From: an uncultured beta proteobacterium
GTDB taxonomy: Bacteria > Pseudomonadota > Gammaproteobacteria > Burkholderiales > Burkholderiaceae_C
Assembly (NCBI GenBank): GCA_903945325.1
Contig: CAJAVE010000298.1
Coordinates: 1-34,177 of the forward strand
Length of the DNA: 34,177 bases
Direction of reading: 5' to 3'
Position numbers and translations under genes: made by a program. Below, piece after piece: positions 1 to 8,701 of the stretch (the first letter of the stretch is position 1; each line of letters begins with the position of its first letter). Under the pieces are notes generated by a model. The model searched no databases and was not told where the DNA came from. It was given only the letters and a program-made list of their open reading frames with translations.

Positions 1-1095
1 GCGGGCCACCCGGGCGTCGGCAAAGCCACGGGTGATGGGGTATTCCCACATGTAGCCGTAGCCGCCGAAGAGCTGCACGCATTCGTCCATCACCTTGCAT
101 TGCAGGTCGGTGCACCAGTACTTGGCCATGCTGGCGGTGGCGGTATCGAGCTGGTCCTTGCAGATCAACTCACAGCATTTGTCGACAAACACCTGCGCCA
201 CCTGCACCTCGGTCTGCAGCTCGGCCAGCGTGAAGCGGGTGTTCTGGAAGGCGGCAACGGGTTGGCCGAAGACCTTGCGCTCCTTCACATAGTCCACCGT
301 CCAATTGATCGCCGCTTGCGCTCCAGCCACCGCGCTGACGGCAATCTGCAGACGCTCCCAGGGCAGCTGCTCCATCAGGCAGATAAAGCCACGGTTCTCA
401 TGTGCCTTGCCGCCCAGCAGGTTCTCAGCGGGGATGCGCACGTTGTCGAAAAACAGCTCGGAGGTGTCTTGCGCCTTCAGACCCAGCTTCTTCAAGCGCT
501 TGCCCACGCTAAAGCCGGGCATGCCACGCTCTACCAGCACCAGGCTGGTGCCCTTGCCACCGGCGGCGGGGTTGGTCTTGGCCACGACGATCACCAGGTC
601 GGCATGCCAGCCGTTGGTGATGAAGGTTTTGCTGCCGTTGAGTAAATAACTGCCATCCGCTTGCTCAATGCAGGTGGACTTGATGCCCTGCAGGTCGGAG
701 CCTGCCGCCGGCTCGCTCATGGCAATGGCGCCAATGATCTCGCCAGTCGCCAACTTGGGCAGGTAGTTGGCCTTTTGCTCGGGCGTGCCGTAGTGCAGGA
801 TGTAAGGCGCCACGATTTCGCTGTGCAGACTGTAGCCAATGCCGCTGGTACCCGCGCGGGCCAGCTCCTCGAACTGGATCACCGAGAACAGCTTGTCGGC
901 GCTTGACCCGCCATATTCCTCGGGCATGCTCATGCACAGAAAGCCGTTTTCGCCGGCCTTGTTCCAGACCTCGCGGGCGACATAGCCCTGCTCCTCCCAC
1001 TCGGCGTGGAAAGGAGCAATCTCCTTGTCGATGAACTTGCGGAAGCTGTCGCGGAAGGATTCGTGGTCGGGGGTGAAAAGGGTTCGTTCGATCAT
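1..1095 (-). CDS. Acyl-CoA dehydrogenase, 3' end cut by window edge
   Basis: FAD-dependent acyl-CoA dehydrogenase, the first oxidation step of fatty-acid beta-oxidation (acyl-CoA to trans-2-enoyl-CoA). The reading frame is open for 365 codons from an ATG at 1095 to the left edge; no stop is in the window. It starts [20 protein letters not shown] and contains the family motifs [11 protein letters not shown] (FAD/substrate loop), ITNGWHADL and, near the visible end, [20 protein letters not shown]. Full-length relatives are about 385 residues, so only about 20 C-terminal residues are missing. An AGGTGCAGCC stretch just upstream serves as ribosome binding site. It is divergent from the thiolase gene at 1218 and shares a 122-bp promoter region with it, which fits a beta-oxidation regulon. 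The exact chain-length preference cannot be read from the sequence. Confidence 0.93.
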   Translation of the reverse strand, partial: MIERTLFTPDHESFRDSFRKFIDKEIAPFHAEWEEQGYVAREVWNKAGENGFLCMSMPEEYGGSSADKLFSVIQFEELARAGTSGIGYSLHSEIVAPYILHYGTPEQKANYLPKLATGEIIGAIAMSEPAAGSDLQGIKSTCIEQADGSYLLNGSKTFITNGWHADLVIVVAKTNPAAGGKGTSLVLVERGMPGFSVGKRLKKLGLKAQDTSELFFDNVRIPAENLLGGKAHENRGFICLMEQLPWERLQIAVSAVAGAQAAINWTVDYVKERKVFGQPVAAFQNTRFTLAELQTEVQVAQVFVDKCCELICKDQLDTATASMAKYWCTDLQCKVMDECVQLFGGYGYMWEYPITRGFADARVAR

Positions 1096-1132
1096 GGCTG
1101 CACCTAAAGTTGGGGTCACGGATATTTATACA

Positions 1133-1144
1133 AAGCAATTGCTT
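1133..1144. promoter_or_regulatory. Palindrome in divergent fatty-acid promoter region
   Basis: The 12-bp perfect palindrome AAGCAATTGCTT lies midway between the divergent acyl-CoA dehydrogenase and thiolase genes, and a half-like AAGCAAT recurs at 1151-1157. Position and symmetry suggest an operator for a dimeric repressor such as a TetR-type fatty-acid regulator. No known consensus was matched, so this is only a candidate. Confidence 0.35.
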
Positions 1145-1217
1145 GGTAAAAAGCAATATACTCCAAAACAGTTTTCCAATTTCCCCCTGTTTTCACCCAT
1201 CGCCTGGAGCCCTCCCC

Positions 1218-2423
1218 ATGACCGAAGCATTTGTATTTGACGCCATCCGCACCCCGCGTGGCAAAGGCAAGAAAGACGGCAGCCTGTACGAGGTCAAGCC
1301 CGTCAACCTGCTGGCTGGCCTGCTGACGGATTTGCAGCAACGCAATAAATTCGACTCGGCCATGGTGGACGATGTGGTGATGGGCATCGTCTCACCCGTG
1401 GGTGACCAGGGCGCGGTGCTGCCCAAGGTGGCCGCGCTCAAGGCCGGCTGGGATTTCCGCTGTGCGGGCGTGCAGGTGAACCGCTTTTGTGCTTCTGGCC
1501 TGGAGGCCGTCAACATGGCTGCACAAAAGGTGCGCTCCGGCTGGGAAGACCTGGTGGTGGCCGGTGGCGTGGAGAGCATGAGCCGCGTGCCGATTGGATC
1601 CGACGGCGGCGCCTGGGCCATGGACCCGGAGACCAACTCACAAACCGCTTTTGTGCCCCAGGGCATTGGTGCGGATTTGATTGCCACGCTGGAAGGCTTT
1701 ACCCGCGGCGATGTCGACGCGTTTGCGCTGGAATCACAAAAGCGCGCCGCCGCCGCTCAGGCTGCGGGCTACTTTGACTGTTCCGTGGTCGCCGTGAAAG
1801 ACAGTCTGGGTCAGGTCATTCTGGCAAAGGATGAATTCATCAAACCCAACACCACGCTGGAAGGCTTGGCCGGACTCAAACCCGCCTTTGAGCAGATGGG
1901 CGGCATGGGGTTCGATCAGGTGGCGCTGACCCGTTACCCGCAGGTGGAGCGCATCCACCACGTGCACCATGCCGGCAACTCATCGGGCATCGTCGATGGC
2001 GCCGCCGCCGTGCTGATTGGCAATGAGGCTGCCGCCAAGGCCCACAACCTGACACCACGCGCCCGCATCGTGTCCACTGCACTCAGCGGTGCCGACCCCA
2101 CCATCATGCTAACCGGCCCCATGCCCGCAGCGCGCAAGGCGCTGGCCAAGGCGGGGCTCTCGATTGACCAGATCGACCTGTTTGAAGTGAACGAGGCCTT
2201 TGCCGCGGTGGTGATGCGCTTCATGAAAGAGATGAAAGTTCCGCACGACAAGGTGAACGTGAACGGCGGCGCCATCGCCATGGGCCATCCGCTGGGTGCC
2301 ACCGGCGCGATGATTCTGGGCGTGCTGATTGACGAACTGCACCGGCGCAAGCTGCGTTACGGCATGGCCACGCTGTGCGTGGGGGGCGGCATGGGCATTG
2401 CCACCATTGTCGAGAGATTGTGA
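1218..2423 (+). CDS. fadA: Acetyl-CoA C-acyltransferase (thiolase, FadA type)
   Basis: Thiolase of 401 residues that cleaves 3-ketoacyl-CoA with CoA at the end of each beta-oxidation cycle. The ATG at 1218 was chosen because the protein then starts [20 protein letters not shown], the normal thiolase N-terminus, and GGAG lies 8 bases upstream; the frame stays open further upstream but that part is not thiolase-like. The nucleophile is Cys91 in [12 protein letters not shown], the His is about residue 357 in [14 protein letters not shown], and the second catalytic Cys is about residue 387 in LCVGGGMG. It is followed after 60 bp by the FadB-type gene on the same strand; together they would form the hydratase/dehydrogenase/thiolase set. 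The symbol is by function; several thiolase paralogues are usual in such genomes. Confidence 0.93.
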   Translation: MTEAFVFDAIRTPRGKGKKDGSLYEVKPVNLLAGLLTDLQQRNKFDSAMVDDVVMGIVSPVGDQGAVLPKVAALKAGWDFRCAGVQVNRFCASGLEAVNMAAQKVRSGWEDLVVAGGVESMSRVPIGSDGGAWAMDPETNSQTAFVPQGIGADLIATLEGFTRGDVDAFALESQKRAAAAQAAGYFDCSVVAVKDSLGQVILAKDEFIKPNTTLEGLAGLKPAFEQMGGMGFDQVALTRYPQVERIHHVHHAGNSSGIVDGAAAVLIGNEAAAKAHNLTPRARIVSTALSGADPTIMLTGPMPAARKALAKAGLSIDQIDLFEVNEAFAAVVMRFMKEMKVPHDKVNVNGGAIAMGHPLGATGAMILGVLIDELHRRKLRYGMATLCVGGGMGIATIVERL

Positions 2424-2430
2424 GCAAAAT

Positions 2431-2481
2431 AGGCCTCTAGCCCCCGTATTCATTGCGCAAGCAGCTCCTTTTTTTATAGCA
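2431..2481. repeat. Extragenic repeat typical of Rhodoferax/Polaromonas-like genomes
   Basis: The spacer between the thiolase and fadB genes reads AGGCCTCTAGCCCC then ATTCATTGCGCAAGCAGCTC followed by a T run and TATAGCA. I recognise this as a dispersed intergenic motif found many times in Comamonadaceae genomes (inverse form TGCTAT..AAA..GAGCTGCTTGCGCA..GGGCTAGAGGCC). The recognition is from memory and only one copy is in this window. It occupies almost the whole spacer, so the fadB start has no clear Shine-Dalgarno sequence. Confidence 0.45.
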
Positions 2482-2483
2482 TT

Positions 2484-4643
2484 ATGAAAACCATCCAATA
2501 CTCCCTCGCAGACGGCATTGCCACCATCACCTTTGACGAACCCAACTCCCCCGTCAACACCATGTGCCTGCAGTGGCAGGACGATATGGCCGACGTCGCG
2601 GCGCAGGTCGCCCAGGACAAGGACGCCATCAAAGGCATCCTGCTGGCCTCCGCCAAGAGCACCTTCTTTGCCGGTGCCGACCTCAAGGCGACCATGCGTA
2701 TCACTGCCGCGGACGCGCAAAAAGTCTATGCCGAAGTCGAGCGCCTGAAGAAAAGCATGCGCTTTCTGGAAACCCTGGGCAAACCGGTCGTCAGCCTGCT
2801 CAACGGCACGGCGTTGGGCGGTGGCTGGGAGGTGGCCTTGATCGGCCACCACCGCATCGCCATCGACTCGCCCAAGACCCAATTCGGCATGCCTGAGGTA
2901 ACACTGGGCCTGCTGCCCGGTGCCACCGGCGTGACCAAGATGACGCGCCACCTGGGTTTGATGGGCGCGCAGGCCTATCTGGTCGAAGGCAAGATTTTTT
3001 CGCCAACGGAAGCCAAAGCATTGGGCCTGGTGCACGACCTGGTGGCCCCTGGCGACAACGCTGCCGCCGAAATGAAGACGCGCGCGCTGGCCTGGATCGC
3101 CGCCAACCCCAGCGCCCAGCACCCCTGGGAAGCCAAGGGCTACAAGGTGCCCGGCGGCCTGCCCTCCTCGCCTGCTGTCGCCCAGATGCTGGTGGTGGCA
3201 CCCGCCATGATCAAGAAACAGACGCGTGGTCTGTACCCCGCGCCAGAGGCCATCATGGCCTGCATGGTGGAAGGCCTGCAAGTGGACATCGAAACCGCGC
3301 TGCGCCTGGAGAGCCGCGCATTGGCCAAGCTCATGACCGGGACGAACGCCAAGGCCATGATCAACACCTTCTTCTTCAACCTCAACGCCATCAAGAGCGG
3401 CCAAAGCCGTCCCCAAGGCGTGCCACGCTTCAAGCCCGCCAAGGTGGGTCTGCTGGGCGCGGGCATGATGGGTGCGGGCATTGCCTACTCGCAGGCCAGC
3501 AAAGGCATTGCGACGGTGCTGAAAGACGTGAGCCAGGAGAAAGCGGACCTGGGCAAGAGCTATACCGCCAAGATCACGCAGGGCCGTGTCGACAAGGGCC
3601 GCATGAAGGCCGAGGACCAGCAGAAGATTCTGGACCTGATCAAACCCACCGGTGATGTGGCCGACCTGCAAGGCTGCGACCTGATCATCGAAGCCGTGTT
3701 TGAAAACCGCGAACTGAAGGCCCGGGTCACCAAAGAATCCGAGCCCTTGTTGGCACCTGGCGGTTTCTTTGCTTCCAACACTTCCACCTTGCCCATCAGC
3801 GGCCTGGCAATCGCCAGCGCGGCACCCGAGAAATTCATCGGCATCCACTTTTTCAGCCCGGTGGACAAGATGAAGCTGGTGGAAATCATCCGGGGCGCCA
3901 AGACCGATGATGAAACCGTTGCCCGCGCCTATGACTACGTGCAGGCCATCGGCAAGATGCCCATCGTGGTAAACGACTCGCGTGGCTTCTTCACCAGCCG
4001 TGTGTTTGGCACCTTTGTGATGGAAGGCATTGCGATGCTGGGCGAAGGCATTCCGGCCGCCGCCATTGAGAACGCCGGTATCCAGTGCGGCATGCCGGTG
4101 GGGCCGCTGGCCGTGATTGACGAGACATCGCTTTCCTTGAGCGTGCACGTCATGGACCAGACCCAGGCCGACTATGCCGCCGAAGGCAAGACCTACACGC
4201 CGTCGCCCGGCGAAGCCCTGGCGCGGCGCATGGTGACCGAACTCGGGCGCGCCGGGCGCGCAGCAGGTGGCGGCTTCTACGAGTACCCAACCGAAAAGGG
4301 CGCGAAGAAGTTCCTGTGGCCCCAGCTCAAGCCCCTGTTCGAGAAAGCTGACGCGCAGTGGACCATCACCGATCTGAAAGACCGCCTGCTGTTCCGTCAA
4401 GCCGTAGAGACGGCGCGGTGTTTGAGCGAGAACGTACTAACCTCGGTGCACGATGCCAACATCGGCTCCATCTTCGGCATCGGTTTTCCGGCCTGGACCG
4501 GTGGTGCCATGCAGTTCATTTACGGCATGGGCATTGAAGCCTTTGAGGCGCGTGCGGCGGAACTGGCGCAAAAGTTTGGAGACGGTTTTGCGCTGACCGA
4601 TGCGGTGAAGGCAGCCATTCGCAAGTACCAGCCGGCCTATTGA
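2484..4643 (+). CDS. fadB: Bifunctional enoyl-CoA hydratase / 3-hydroxyacyl-CoA dehydrogenase
   Basis: Beta-oxidation multifunctional protein of 719 residues, the usual FadB/FadJ length. The N-terminal crotonase domain (about 1-190) has LLASAKSTFFAGADLK as oxyanion-hole region and the two acid residues Glu116 (GGGWE) and Glu138 (MPEVTLGLLPG). The dehydrogenase part begins near residue 312 with the NAD-binding glycine motif VGLLGAGMMGAGIAYSQ, carries IGIHFFSPVDKM with the catalytic His, and ends with the two 3HCDH C-terminal repeats. It hydrates enoyl-CoA and oxidises the 3-hydroxyacyl-CoA, feeding the thiolase encoded 60 bp upstream. The start is the first ATG giving the family N-terminus MKTIQYSLADGIATITFDEP; no Shine-Dalgarno is evident. 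Confidence 0.94.
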   Translation: MKTIQYSLADGIATITFDEPNSPVNTMCLQWQDDMADVAAQVAQDKDAIKGILLASAKSTFFAGADLKATMRITAADAQKVYAEVERLKKSMRFLETLGKPVVSLLNGTALGGGWEVALIGHHRIAIDSPKTQFGMPEVTLGLLPGATGVTKMTRHLGLMGAQAYLVEGKIFSPTEAKALGLVHDLVAPGDNAAAEMKTRALAWIAANPSAQHPWEAKGYKVPGGLPSSPAVAQMLVVAPAMIKKQTRGLYPAPEAIMACMVEGLQVDIETALRLESRALAKLMTGTNAKAMINTFFFNLNAIKSGQSRPQGVPRFKPAKVGLLGAGMMGAGIAYSQASKGIATVLKDVSQEKADLGKSYTAKITQGRVDKGRMKAEDQQKILDLIKPTGDVADLQGCDLIIEAVFENRELKARVTKESEPLLAPGGFFASNTSTLPISGLAIASAAPEKFIGIHFFSPVDKMKLVEIIRGAKTDDETVARAYDYVQAIGKMPIVVNDSRGFFTSRVFGTFVMEGIAMLGEGIPAAAIENAGIQCGMPVGPLAVIDETSLSLSVHVMDQTQADYAAEGKTYTPSPGEALARRMVTELGRAGRAAGGGFYEYPTEKGAKKFLWPQLKPLFEKADAQWTITDLKDRLLFRQAVETARCLSENVLTSVHDANIGSIFGIGFPAWTGGAMQFIYGMGIEAFEARAAELAQKFGDGFALTDAVKAAIRKYQPAY

Positions 4644-4719
4644 ACGGATTGCGCGGGGCAATTGTTGTTGGTTGCGAAGACCCGGGCTCCACGCGCTTTC
4701 GGGCTCTGGGCGAGATTCG

Positions 4720-5898
4720 TCACCCTCCGAAAAACACCGAATTCGCCGTTGCCTTGTAGTAAATAGCTTCCTGCTGCAACGCTATCTCAGACCACAGATG
4801 CTGGCGGGCGAAACGCAGGCCCTGCATGCGCAGGCACTGCGTCAGCGTACCCTCTTCCAGCACACGCTCCAGCGCAGTTTGCAACGAGGCAGAGTCGCTC
4901 GGGTCGGTCAGCAACAAGGCGTCCACATCGGCGCTCAGCGACGCCGAAATGCCACAGTGGCTGGCACTGCTCACCACCACCGGCAAGCCGTGTGCCATCG
5001 CCTCCAGCACCACCATTGCAAAAGTGTCTGCCAGCGTTGGGTGGGCCAGGCAATCTGCAGCTTGGTAGGCCACATCGACCGCAGGCAAGGCGCCCAAAAA
5101 GAAGATGCGCGCTCTTTGGCCACTGGCGGAAAGTTCCTGCTGAATCAGGGCCTTTTGCGCGGCGTTGCCCACCACGGCCACAAAAACGTCATCCGGCAAA
5201 TCCACCAGCGCCGCAATCAGCGCGGGCAGGCCTTTCTTGCGAAAATCGTTACCCACAAACAGCACGCAGCGCCCCAGTTGCGGCAAGCCGAGTTGCGAAC
5301 GGGCCGCCAGGCGCTGGTCTGGTGTGCTGCGCCCTGGCACGGCCCCCACGCCGGGTGTGACGACCTCACAGGCAGACACGCATTGGGGAAAGCTGGCTGC
5401 CATGACGCTCTCCTGCGTACTGGAAGCCAGAACAATACAGCGCCCACCTGCCACGTTGTAGCGGGCACGCTCCAGTGCCAGGTAGGCCAGCAGACGCGGG
5501 CTGGTGACGATCTTGAGCCATCGCAGGGCCAGACTTGCGCCGCTCAAGCCATGCAGCAGGCTGTATGTCACCGGCACCACATGCACAGTCTGCACCTGGC
5601 CATGCCAGGTGTTCTCATGCGAGTGCACCACATCAAACCCGCGGCGCGTCTGCCACCAGGTGGCCAACGCAAACCACAGTTGATTCAGCCAGCGCGGACG
5701 CGTAAATGGCAGGGGTATGCGGTGGTAATGCACGCCGGGCCACTGGTGGTCGATCTGCTGTGCAAACACATGAATCTCATGGCGCTGGGCCAATTGTTCG
5801 ACGAGTGCAATGGAATAGCGCTCTGCCCCGCCTGCGGTGGGCTTGAAGGTGCGGTTCAACACGGCGATGCGCAAGCGCTGGGGTGCAGCGGTACTCAT
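4720..5898 (-). CDS. Family 4 glycosyltransferase
   Basis: Putative GT4 glycosyltransferase of 392 residues with two Rossmann domains. The N-terminal part, RLRIAVLNRTFKPTAGGAER, has the glycine loop (TAGGAERY) of the GT-B acceptor domain. The C-terminal half carries GRCVLFVGNDFRKKGLPALI (start of the nucleotide-sugar domain) and HPTLADTFAMVVLEAMAHGL with the E-x7-E-like motif of retaining GT4 enzymes. The ATG at 5898 overlaps the stop of the upstream deacetylase gene (ATGA), so the two are translationally coupled. The frame is open further upstream but that overlaps the deacetylase and is not GT-like. Likely role: assembly of a cell-surface or exported glycan together with the deacetylase. 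Donor and acceptor are unknown. Confidence 0.85.
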   Translation of the reverse strand: MSTAAPQRLRIAVLNRTFKPTAGGAERYSIALVEQLAQRHEIHVFAQQIDHQWPGVHYHRIPLPFTRPRWLNQLWFALATWWQTRRGFDVVHSHENTWHGQVQTVHVVPVTYSLLHGLSGASLALRWLKIVTSPRLLAYLALERARYNVAGGRCIVLASSTQESVMAASFPQCVSACEVVTPGVGAVPGRSTPDQRLAARSQLGLPQLGRCVLFVGNDFRKKGLPALIAALVDLPDDVFVAVVGNAAQKALIQQELSASGQRARIFFLGALPAVDVAYQAADCLAHPTLADTFAMVVLEAMAHGLPVVVSSASHCGISASLSADVDALLLTDPSDSASLQTALERVLEEGTLTQCLRMQGLRFARQHLWSEIALQQEAIYYKATANSVFFGG

Positions 5899-6653
5899 GC
5901 GCGGCGCTGGTCTTCGTAGCTGGATGCCAGCTTCCACCACAGCAGCGCCCGGCTGGTGCGGCGCAGCACCGGCACACGCGGTAACTCCAGCAGGCTGTCG
6001 CCAGTCTGGCAACGGCTGCGCTGGGTCGTGGTCGCAGTTTCGTAACCGGCCTGCGCGACCATGAGCACATGCTCCGACGTGTACTGGCCATAGGGATAGC
6101 AGAAGTGGCTGACTGATGCACCCGTGAGCTGCTCCAGCTCGGTCTTGGAGCGCGCAATTTCCTCCTGCGCGGTGGTGGCATCCACCTCCGTCAGCCGCAC
6201 ATGGTGGCGGGTATGCGCACCCACCTCCTGGCCACCCGCCACCCACTGACGCAGGTGCGCTGCCGACATTAGTTCGGAAGGCGGCACTCCGTTGTGGCGG
6301 TCCCAGCTATTGGCTTGCCCCAGCATGGCGCTGATGGCGTAACAGGTGGACGAAAAGCCGATTTGCTGCAACACCGGCAGCGCGTGTGTCAGATTGTTCA
6401 GGTAACCATCGTCAAACGTGATGCCCACCACTTTGCCATTGCGCTCACCACGCAAATAGGGCTGTAACGCGGTCATGGACAGCCCCTGATAGCCCAAAGC
6501 TTCAAGAAAAGCCATCTGGCGCTCAAAGAGTTCTGGCGCCACACTCAGACTGCGAAACCCGGTGCCCTTTTCCGGCGCTGGCGCAATCTGGTGAAAAGTC
6601 AGAATAGGAACCGGCGAGCGGCTCTGTACGGTCAAGGTCTCGGTGGAGGTCAC
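5895..6653 (-). CDS. Polysaccharide deacetylase family protein (NodB-like)
   Basis: Protein of 252 residues with the carbohydrate-esterase 4 / NodB fold: ITFDDGY at 78-84 gives the catalytic and metal Asp pair (81, 82), AHTRHH gives metal His147 and His151, and CYPYGQYTSEH matches motif 3. No signal peptide is visible, so it may act in the cytoplasm or on lipid-linked sugar, as in group-IV-type deacetylases paired with glycosyltransferases. It ends with an ATGA overlap with the GT4 gene downstream, and 30 bp separate it from the stop of rng upstream. Likely removes N-acetyl groups from a surface glycan; the substrate cannot be deduced. Confidence 0.87.
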   Translation of the reverse strand: MTSTETLTVQSRSPVPILTFHQIAPAPEKGTGFRSLSVAPELFERQMAFLEALGYQGLSMTALQPYLRGERNGKVVGITFDDGYLNNLTHALPVLQQIGFSSTCYAISAMLGQANSWDRHNGVPPSELMSAAHLRQWVAGGQEVGAHTRHHVRLTEVDATTAQEEIARSKTELEQLTGASVSHFCYPYGQYTSEHVLMVAQAGYETATTTQRSRCQTGDSLLELPRVPVLRRTSRALLWWKLASSYEDQRRA

Positions 6654-6683
6654 GGTGTGTTCAAAGGCTGATGTCAGCCTCGT

Positions 6684-8159
6684 CTACAGGAGAACAATAT
6701 CGTACTGCTCCTGCCCCATGGCCGCCTCACTCTGCAAAGACACCGGCTTGCCGATGAACTCGCTCAGGCCCGCCAGGTGCTGGCTTTCTTCGTCCAGAAA
6801 CAGCTCAATGACCTTGGGCGACGCCACCACGCGGAACTCGCGCGGGTTGAACTGCCGGGCTTCCCGCAGGATCTCGCGAAAGATGTCGTAGGCCACACTG
6901 CGCGGAGTCTTCACGATGCCCTTGCCCTCGCAGGTCGGGCAGGGTTCGCACAGCATGTGGGCCAGTGATTCACGCGTGCGCTTGCGCGTCATCTCCACCA
7001 GGCCGAGCTGCGAAAAACCGCCCGCCATGGTCTTGACCCGATCCTTGGCCAACTGCTTGCGGAACTCGCCCAGTACGGCCTCCCGGTGGTCCTCGCGCAC
7101 CATGTCGATGAAGTCCACAATGATGATGCCACCCAGGTTGCGTAAGCGCAGCTGGCGCGCAATGGCTTGGGATGCCTCCAGGTTGGTTTTGAAAATCGTG
7201 TCGTCAAAATTGCGGGCGCCCACAAAGCCACCGGTATTGACGTCAAATGTGGTCAGGGCCTCGGTCTGGTCCACGATCAGGTAGCCGCCCGACTTCAGCT
7301 CGACCCTACGCCCCAGCGCCTTGGCTATTTCTTCTTCGATCGAAAATAGATCGAAGATCGGCCGCTCGCCCTTGTAATGCTGCAATTTTTCAGCCGCTGC
7401 GGGCATGAACTCGGCCCCAAAGGCCTTGAGTGCGTCGAACTGCTCACGCGAATCCACGCGAATGGTCTGGGTTGACTCACTCACCATGTCGCGCAGCACG
7501 CGTTGCAGCAAGCTCAAATCCTGGTGCAACACAGACTGCGGAGGCAAGCGGGTTGACGCATCCTTGATGCGTGCCCACGCCTTGCGCAGGTAGCCAATGT
7601 CGTCGGCCAGTTCCGAGTCGTTGGCATCTTCGCCATTGGTGCGCAGAATGAAGCCGCCACCTTGCGTTCCAGCCAACTGAACCAGCCGTGCGCGCAATTC
7701 GTCTCGCTGGCTGCTAGGTATTTTTTGGGACACACCGATGTGGTCATCCTGCGGCAAGAACACCAGTAAACGCCCCGCAATACTGATCTGGGTGGACAGG
7801 CGCGCGCCCTTGGTGCCAATGGGCTCCTTGATGACCTGCACCATCAGCGCCTGGCCTTCAAAAATCTGCTTTTCGATGGGGACGACGGGCGCAGTGCCCT
7901 TGGCCGCAAACGGTGCCTCGCCGTCGGCCTGGCGGTGCCAGACGTCTGCCACATGCAAAAAGGCGGCACGCTCCAGACCGATGTCAATGAATGCCGACTG
8001 CATGCCCGGCAGTACCCGCGCCACCTTGCCCAGGTAAACGTTGCCAACCAGTCCGCGCTCCAACGCCCGCTCCACGTGCAGTTCCTGAATGGCACCGTTC
8101 TCCATGATCGCAACCCGCGCTTCCTGGGGCGACCAGTTGATCAAAATATCCTGTTGCAT
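6684..8159 (-). CDS. rng: Ribonuclease G
   Basis: Endoribonuclease of the RNase E/G family, 491 residues (E. coli RNase G has 489). It starts MQQDILINWSPQEARVAIME; the S1-like RNA-binding segment follows (GLVGNVYLGKVARVLPGMQS). The DNase I-like catalytic part has TFDVNTGGFVGARNFDDT with the metal Asp and IIIVDFIDM with the second Asp. The zinc-link Cys pair is in LCEPCPTCEGKG. It acts in 16S rRNA 5'-end maturation and mRNA decay. In related genomes rng is directly downstream of maf. Here only a 3' scrap of maf remains upstream (8184-8258), with the island beyond it, so rng has been cut from its upstream operon. A GGGAATACCACC-like stretch precedes the ATG. Confidence 0.95.
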   Translation of the reverse strand: MQQDILINWSPQEARVAIMENGAIQELHVERALERGLVGNVYLGKVARVLPGMQSAFIDIGLERAAFLHVADVWHRQADGEAPFAAKGTAPVVPIEKQIFEGQALMVQVIKEPIGTKGARLSTQISIAGRLLVFLPQDDHIGVSQKIPSSQRDELRARLVQLAGTQGGGFILRTNGEDANDSELADDIGYLRKAWARIKDASTRLPPQSVLHQDLSLLQRVLRDMVSESTQTIRVDSREQFDALKAFGAEFMPAAAEKLQHYKGERPIFDLFSIEEEIAKALGRRVELKSGGYLIVDQTEALTTFDVNTGGFVGARNFDDTIFKTNLEASQAIARQLRLRNLGGIIIVDFIDMVREDHREAVLGEFRKQLAKDRVKTMAGGFSQLGLVEMTRKRTRESLAHMLCEPCPTCEGKGIVKTPRSVAYDIFREILREARQFNPREFRVVASPKVIELFLDEESQHLAGLSEFIGKPVSLQSEAAMGQEQYDIVLL

Positions 8160-8183
8160 GGTGGGTATTCCCGTTTGACCGAC

Positions 8184-8258
8184 TTACAGGGCAAAGCCAA
8201 TGGACCGCAGCGCCTGTGCGGTTTCAAACAGCGGCAAGCCCATGATGCCGGAGTAGCT
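8184..8258 (-). pseudogene. maf: 3' remnant of maf left of the island
   Basis: Read on the minus strand, this scrap encodes SYSGIMGLPLFE then TAQALRSIGFAL and a TAA stop (8184-8186), the typical C-terminus of Maf (nucleotide pyrophosphatase / septum-formation inhibitor family). Upstream of SYSG the frame becomes unrelated sequence (YWR) and no start is present. It lies 24 bp upstream of rng, the normal maf-rng spacing. A second, different maf tail is found at 34112-34177. The remnant is the piece of the host gene displaced when the element integrated. Confidence 0.85.
8218..8249. other. attL core of the integrative element
   Basis: This 32-bp segment (GCGGTTTCAAACAGCGGCAA then GCCCATGATGCC) is repeated directly at 34146-34177 with 28 of 32 positions equal. 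Both copies lie at the same codons of the maf 3' end, for GIMGLPLFETA. Two integrase arm-type repeats follow on the inner side (8287-8310). The four mismatches are what is expected when an element brings its own copy of the end of the target gene. Confidence 0.85.
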
Positions 8259-8286
8259 TCTCCAATAGAGAATAGTTCATTTCAAA

Positions 8287-8310
8287 AAAATCTACGCTAA
8301 AAGTTACGCT
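8287..8310 (+). repeat. Left arm-type integrase repeats (two copies)
   Basis: Two tandem 12-bp units, AAAATCTACGCT and AAAAGTTACGCT, lie 38 bp inside attL. They match the units next to the integrase at the right end (AAAACCTACGCC x3, AAAAGTTACGCC, GAAAGTTACGCC) in sequence and orientation. Consensus AAAAnnTACGCy. Such short direct repeats at both ends are typical arm sites bound by the N-terminal domain of tyrosine integrases. Confidence 0.75.
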
Positions 8311-8501
8311 AATCGGCATATGAACGGTCATTATCGACTACACCCCCGCCACACCATCCGGTATTGAGGCTCGCATCTAATGGAATCAACCTGCGCTCTC
8401 GAAGTCAAGATGCAAGCTGCTTTGCTTGGTCGATATCATCGTGATTAACACCCGATGCCTTGTGAGTCAAGCGAAGCGCGACGCGGCGACATAATCAGGG
8501 T

Positions 8502-8520
8502 CTCGGGGCAACGCCCTGAG
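8502..8520. other. GC-rich hairpin, possible transfer-origin element
   Basis: CTCGGGGC-AAC-GCCCTGAG forms an 8-bp stem with one G-U pair and a 3-nt loop. No T tract follows, so it is not an intrinsic terminator. It lies about 250 bp inside attL, next to the GCCTGTC array. A GC-rich inverted repeat in a gene-free part of a mobile element could be an oriT stem that is nicked by a relaxase supplied in trans. No relaxase gene is in the window and no nic consensus was recognised. Confidence 0.3.
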
Positions 8521-8604
8521 CAGGGGCCGATGCCAAGTTTTTACGAAGCAGAAAACGTGGGCACAAGGCCCTTACCCTGCACAGTGAGTTTCTGTCACTC
8601 CCAT

Positions 8605-8664
8605 GCTGTTGGTGAAATGATTTGCCTGTCAGCACGCCTGTCGTTGCATTCTGGTTCGCCTGTC
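8605..8664 (+). repeat. 60-bp direct repeat, copy 1
   Basis: Begins GCTGTTGGTGAAATGATTTG and ends TTCGCCTGTC. It matches 8878-8937 at 56 of 60 positions, 273 bp away, in the same orientation. It contains three GCCTGTC motifs (8624, 8636, 8658). Confidence 0.85.
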
Positions 8665-8701
8665 GTTGCATTCTGGTTCGCCTGTCGTTGCATTCTGGTT
8701 C
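8636..8701 (+). repeat. Three tandem 22-bp units (iteron-like)
   Basis: Three exact copies of a 22-bp unit that begins GCCTGTCGTTGCATTCTGG, at 8636, 8658 and 8680; a fourth start follows at 8702 and then degenerates. The length matches plasmid iterons (usually 17-22 bp), and the spacing is two helical turns. No Rep protein of an iteron plasmid was recognised in the window; the nearest candidate is the primase/helicase at the other end. Confidence 0.75.

Noticed and set aside
2109-4400. Long minus-strand open frame of 763 codons across fadA-fadB
   Set aside because: It is antisense to clear, motif-bearing genes; its residues (His/Gly/Gln/Ala-rich) are those of a high-GC shadow frame.
4672-5919. 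Plus-strand open frame of 415 codons
   Set aside because: Antisense to the glycosyltransferase gene, low-complexity composition and no family motif.
8636-8701. Tandem 22-bp repeats as a CRISPR array
   Set aside because: The units are directly adjacent without variable spacers, and no cas genes are in the window.
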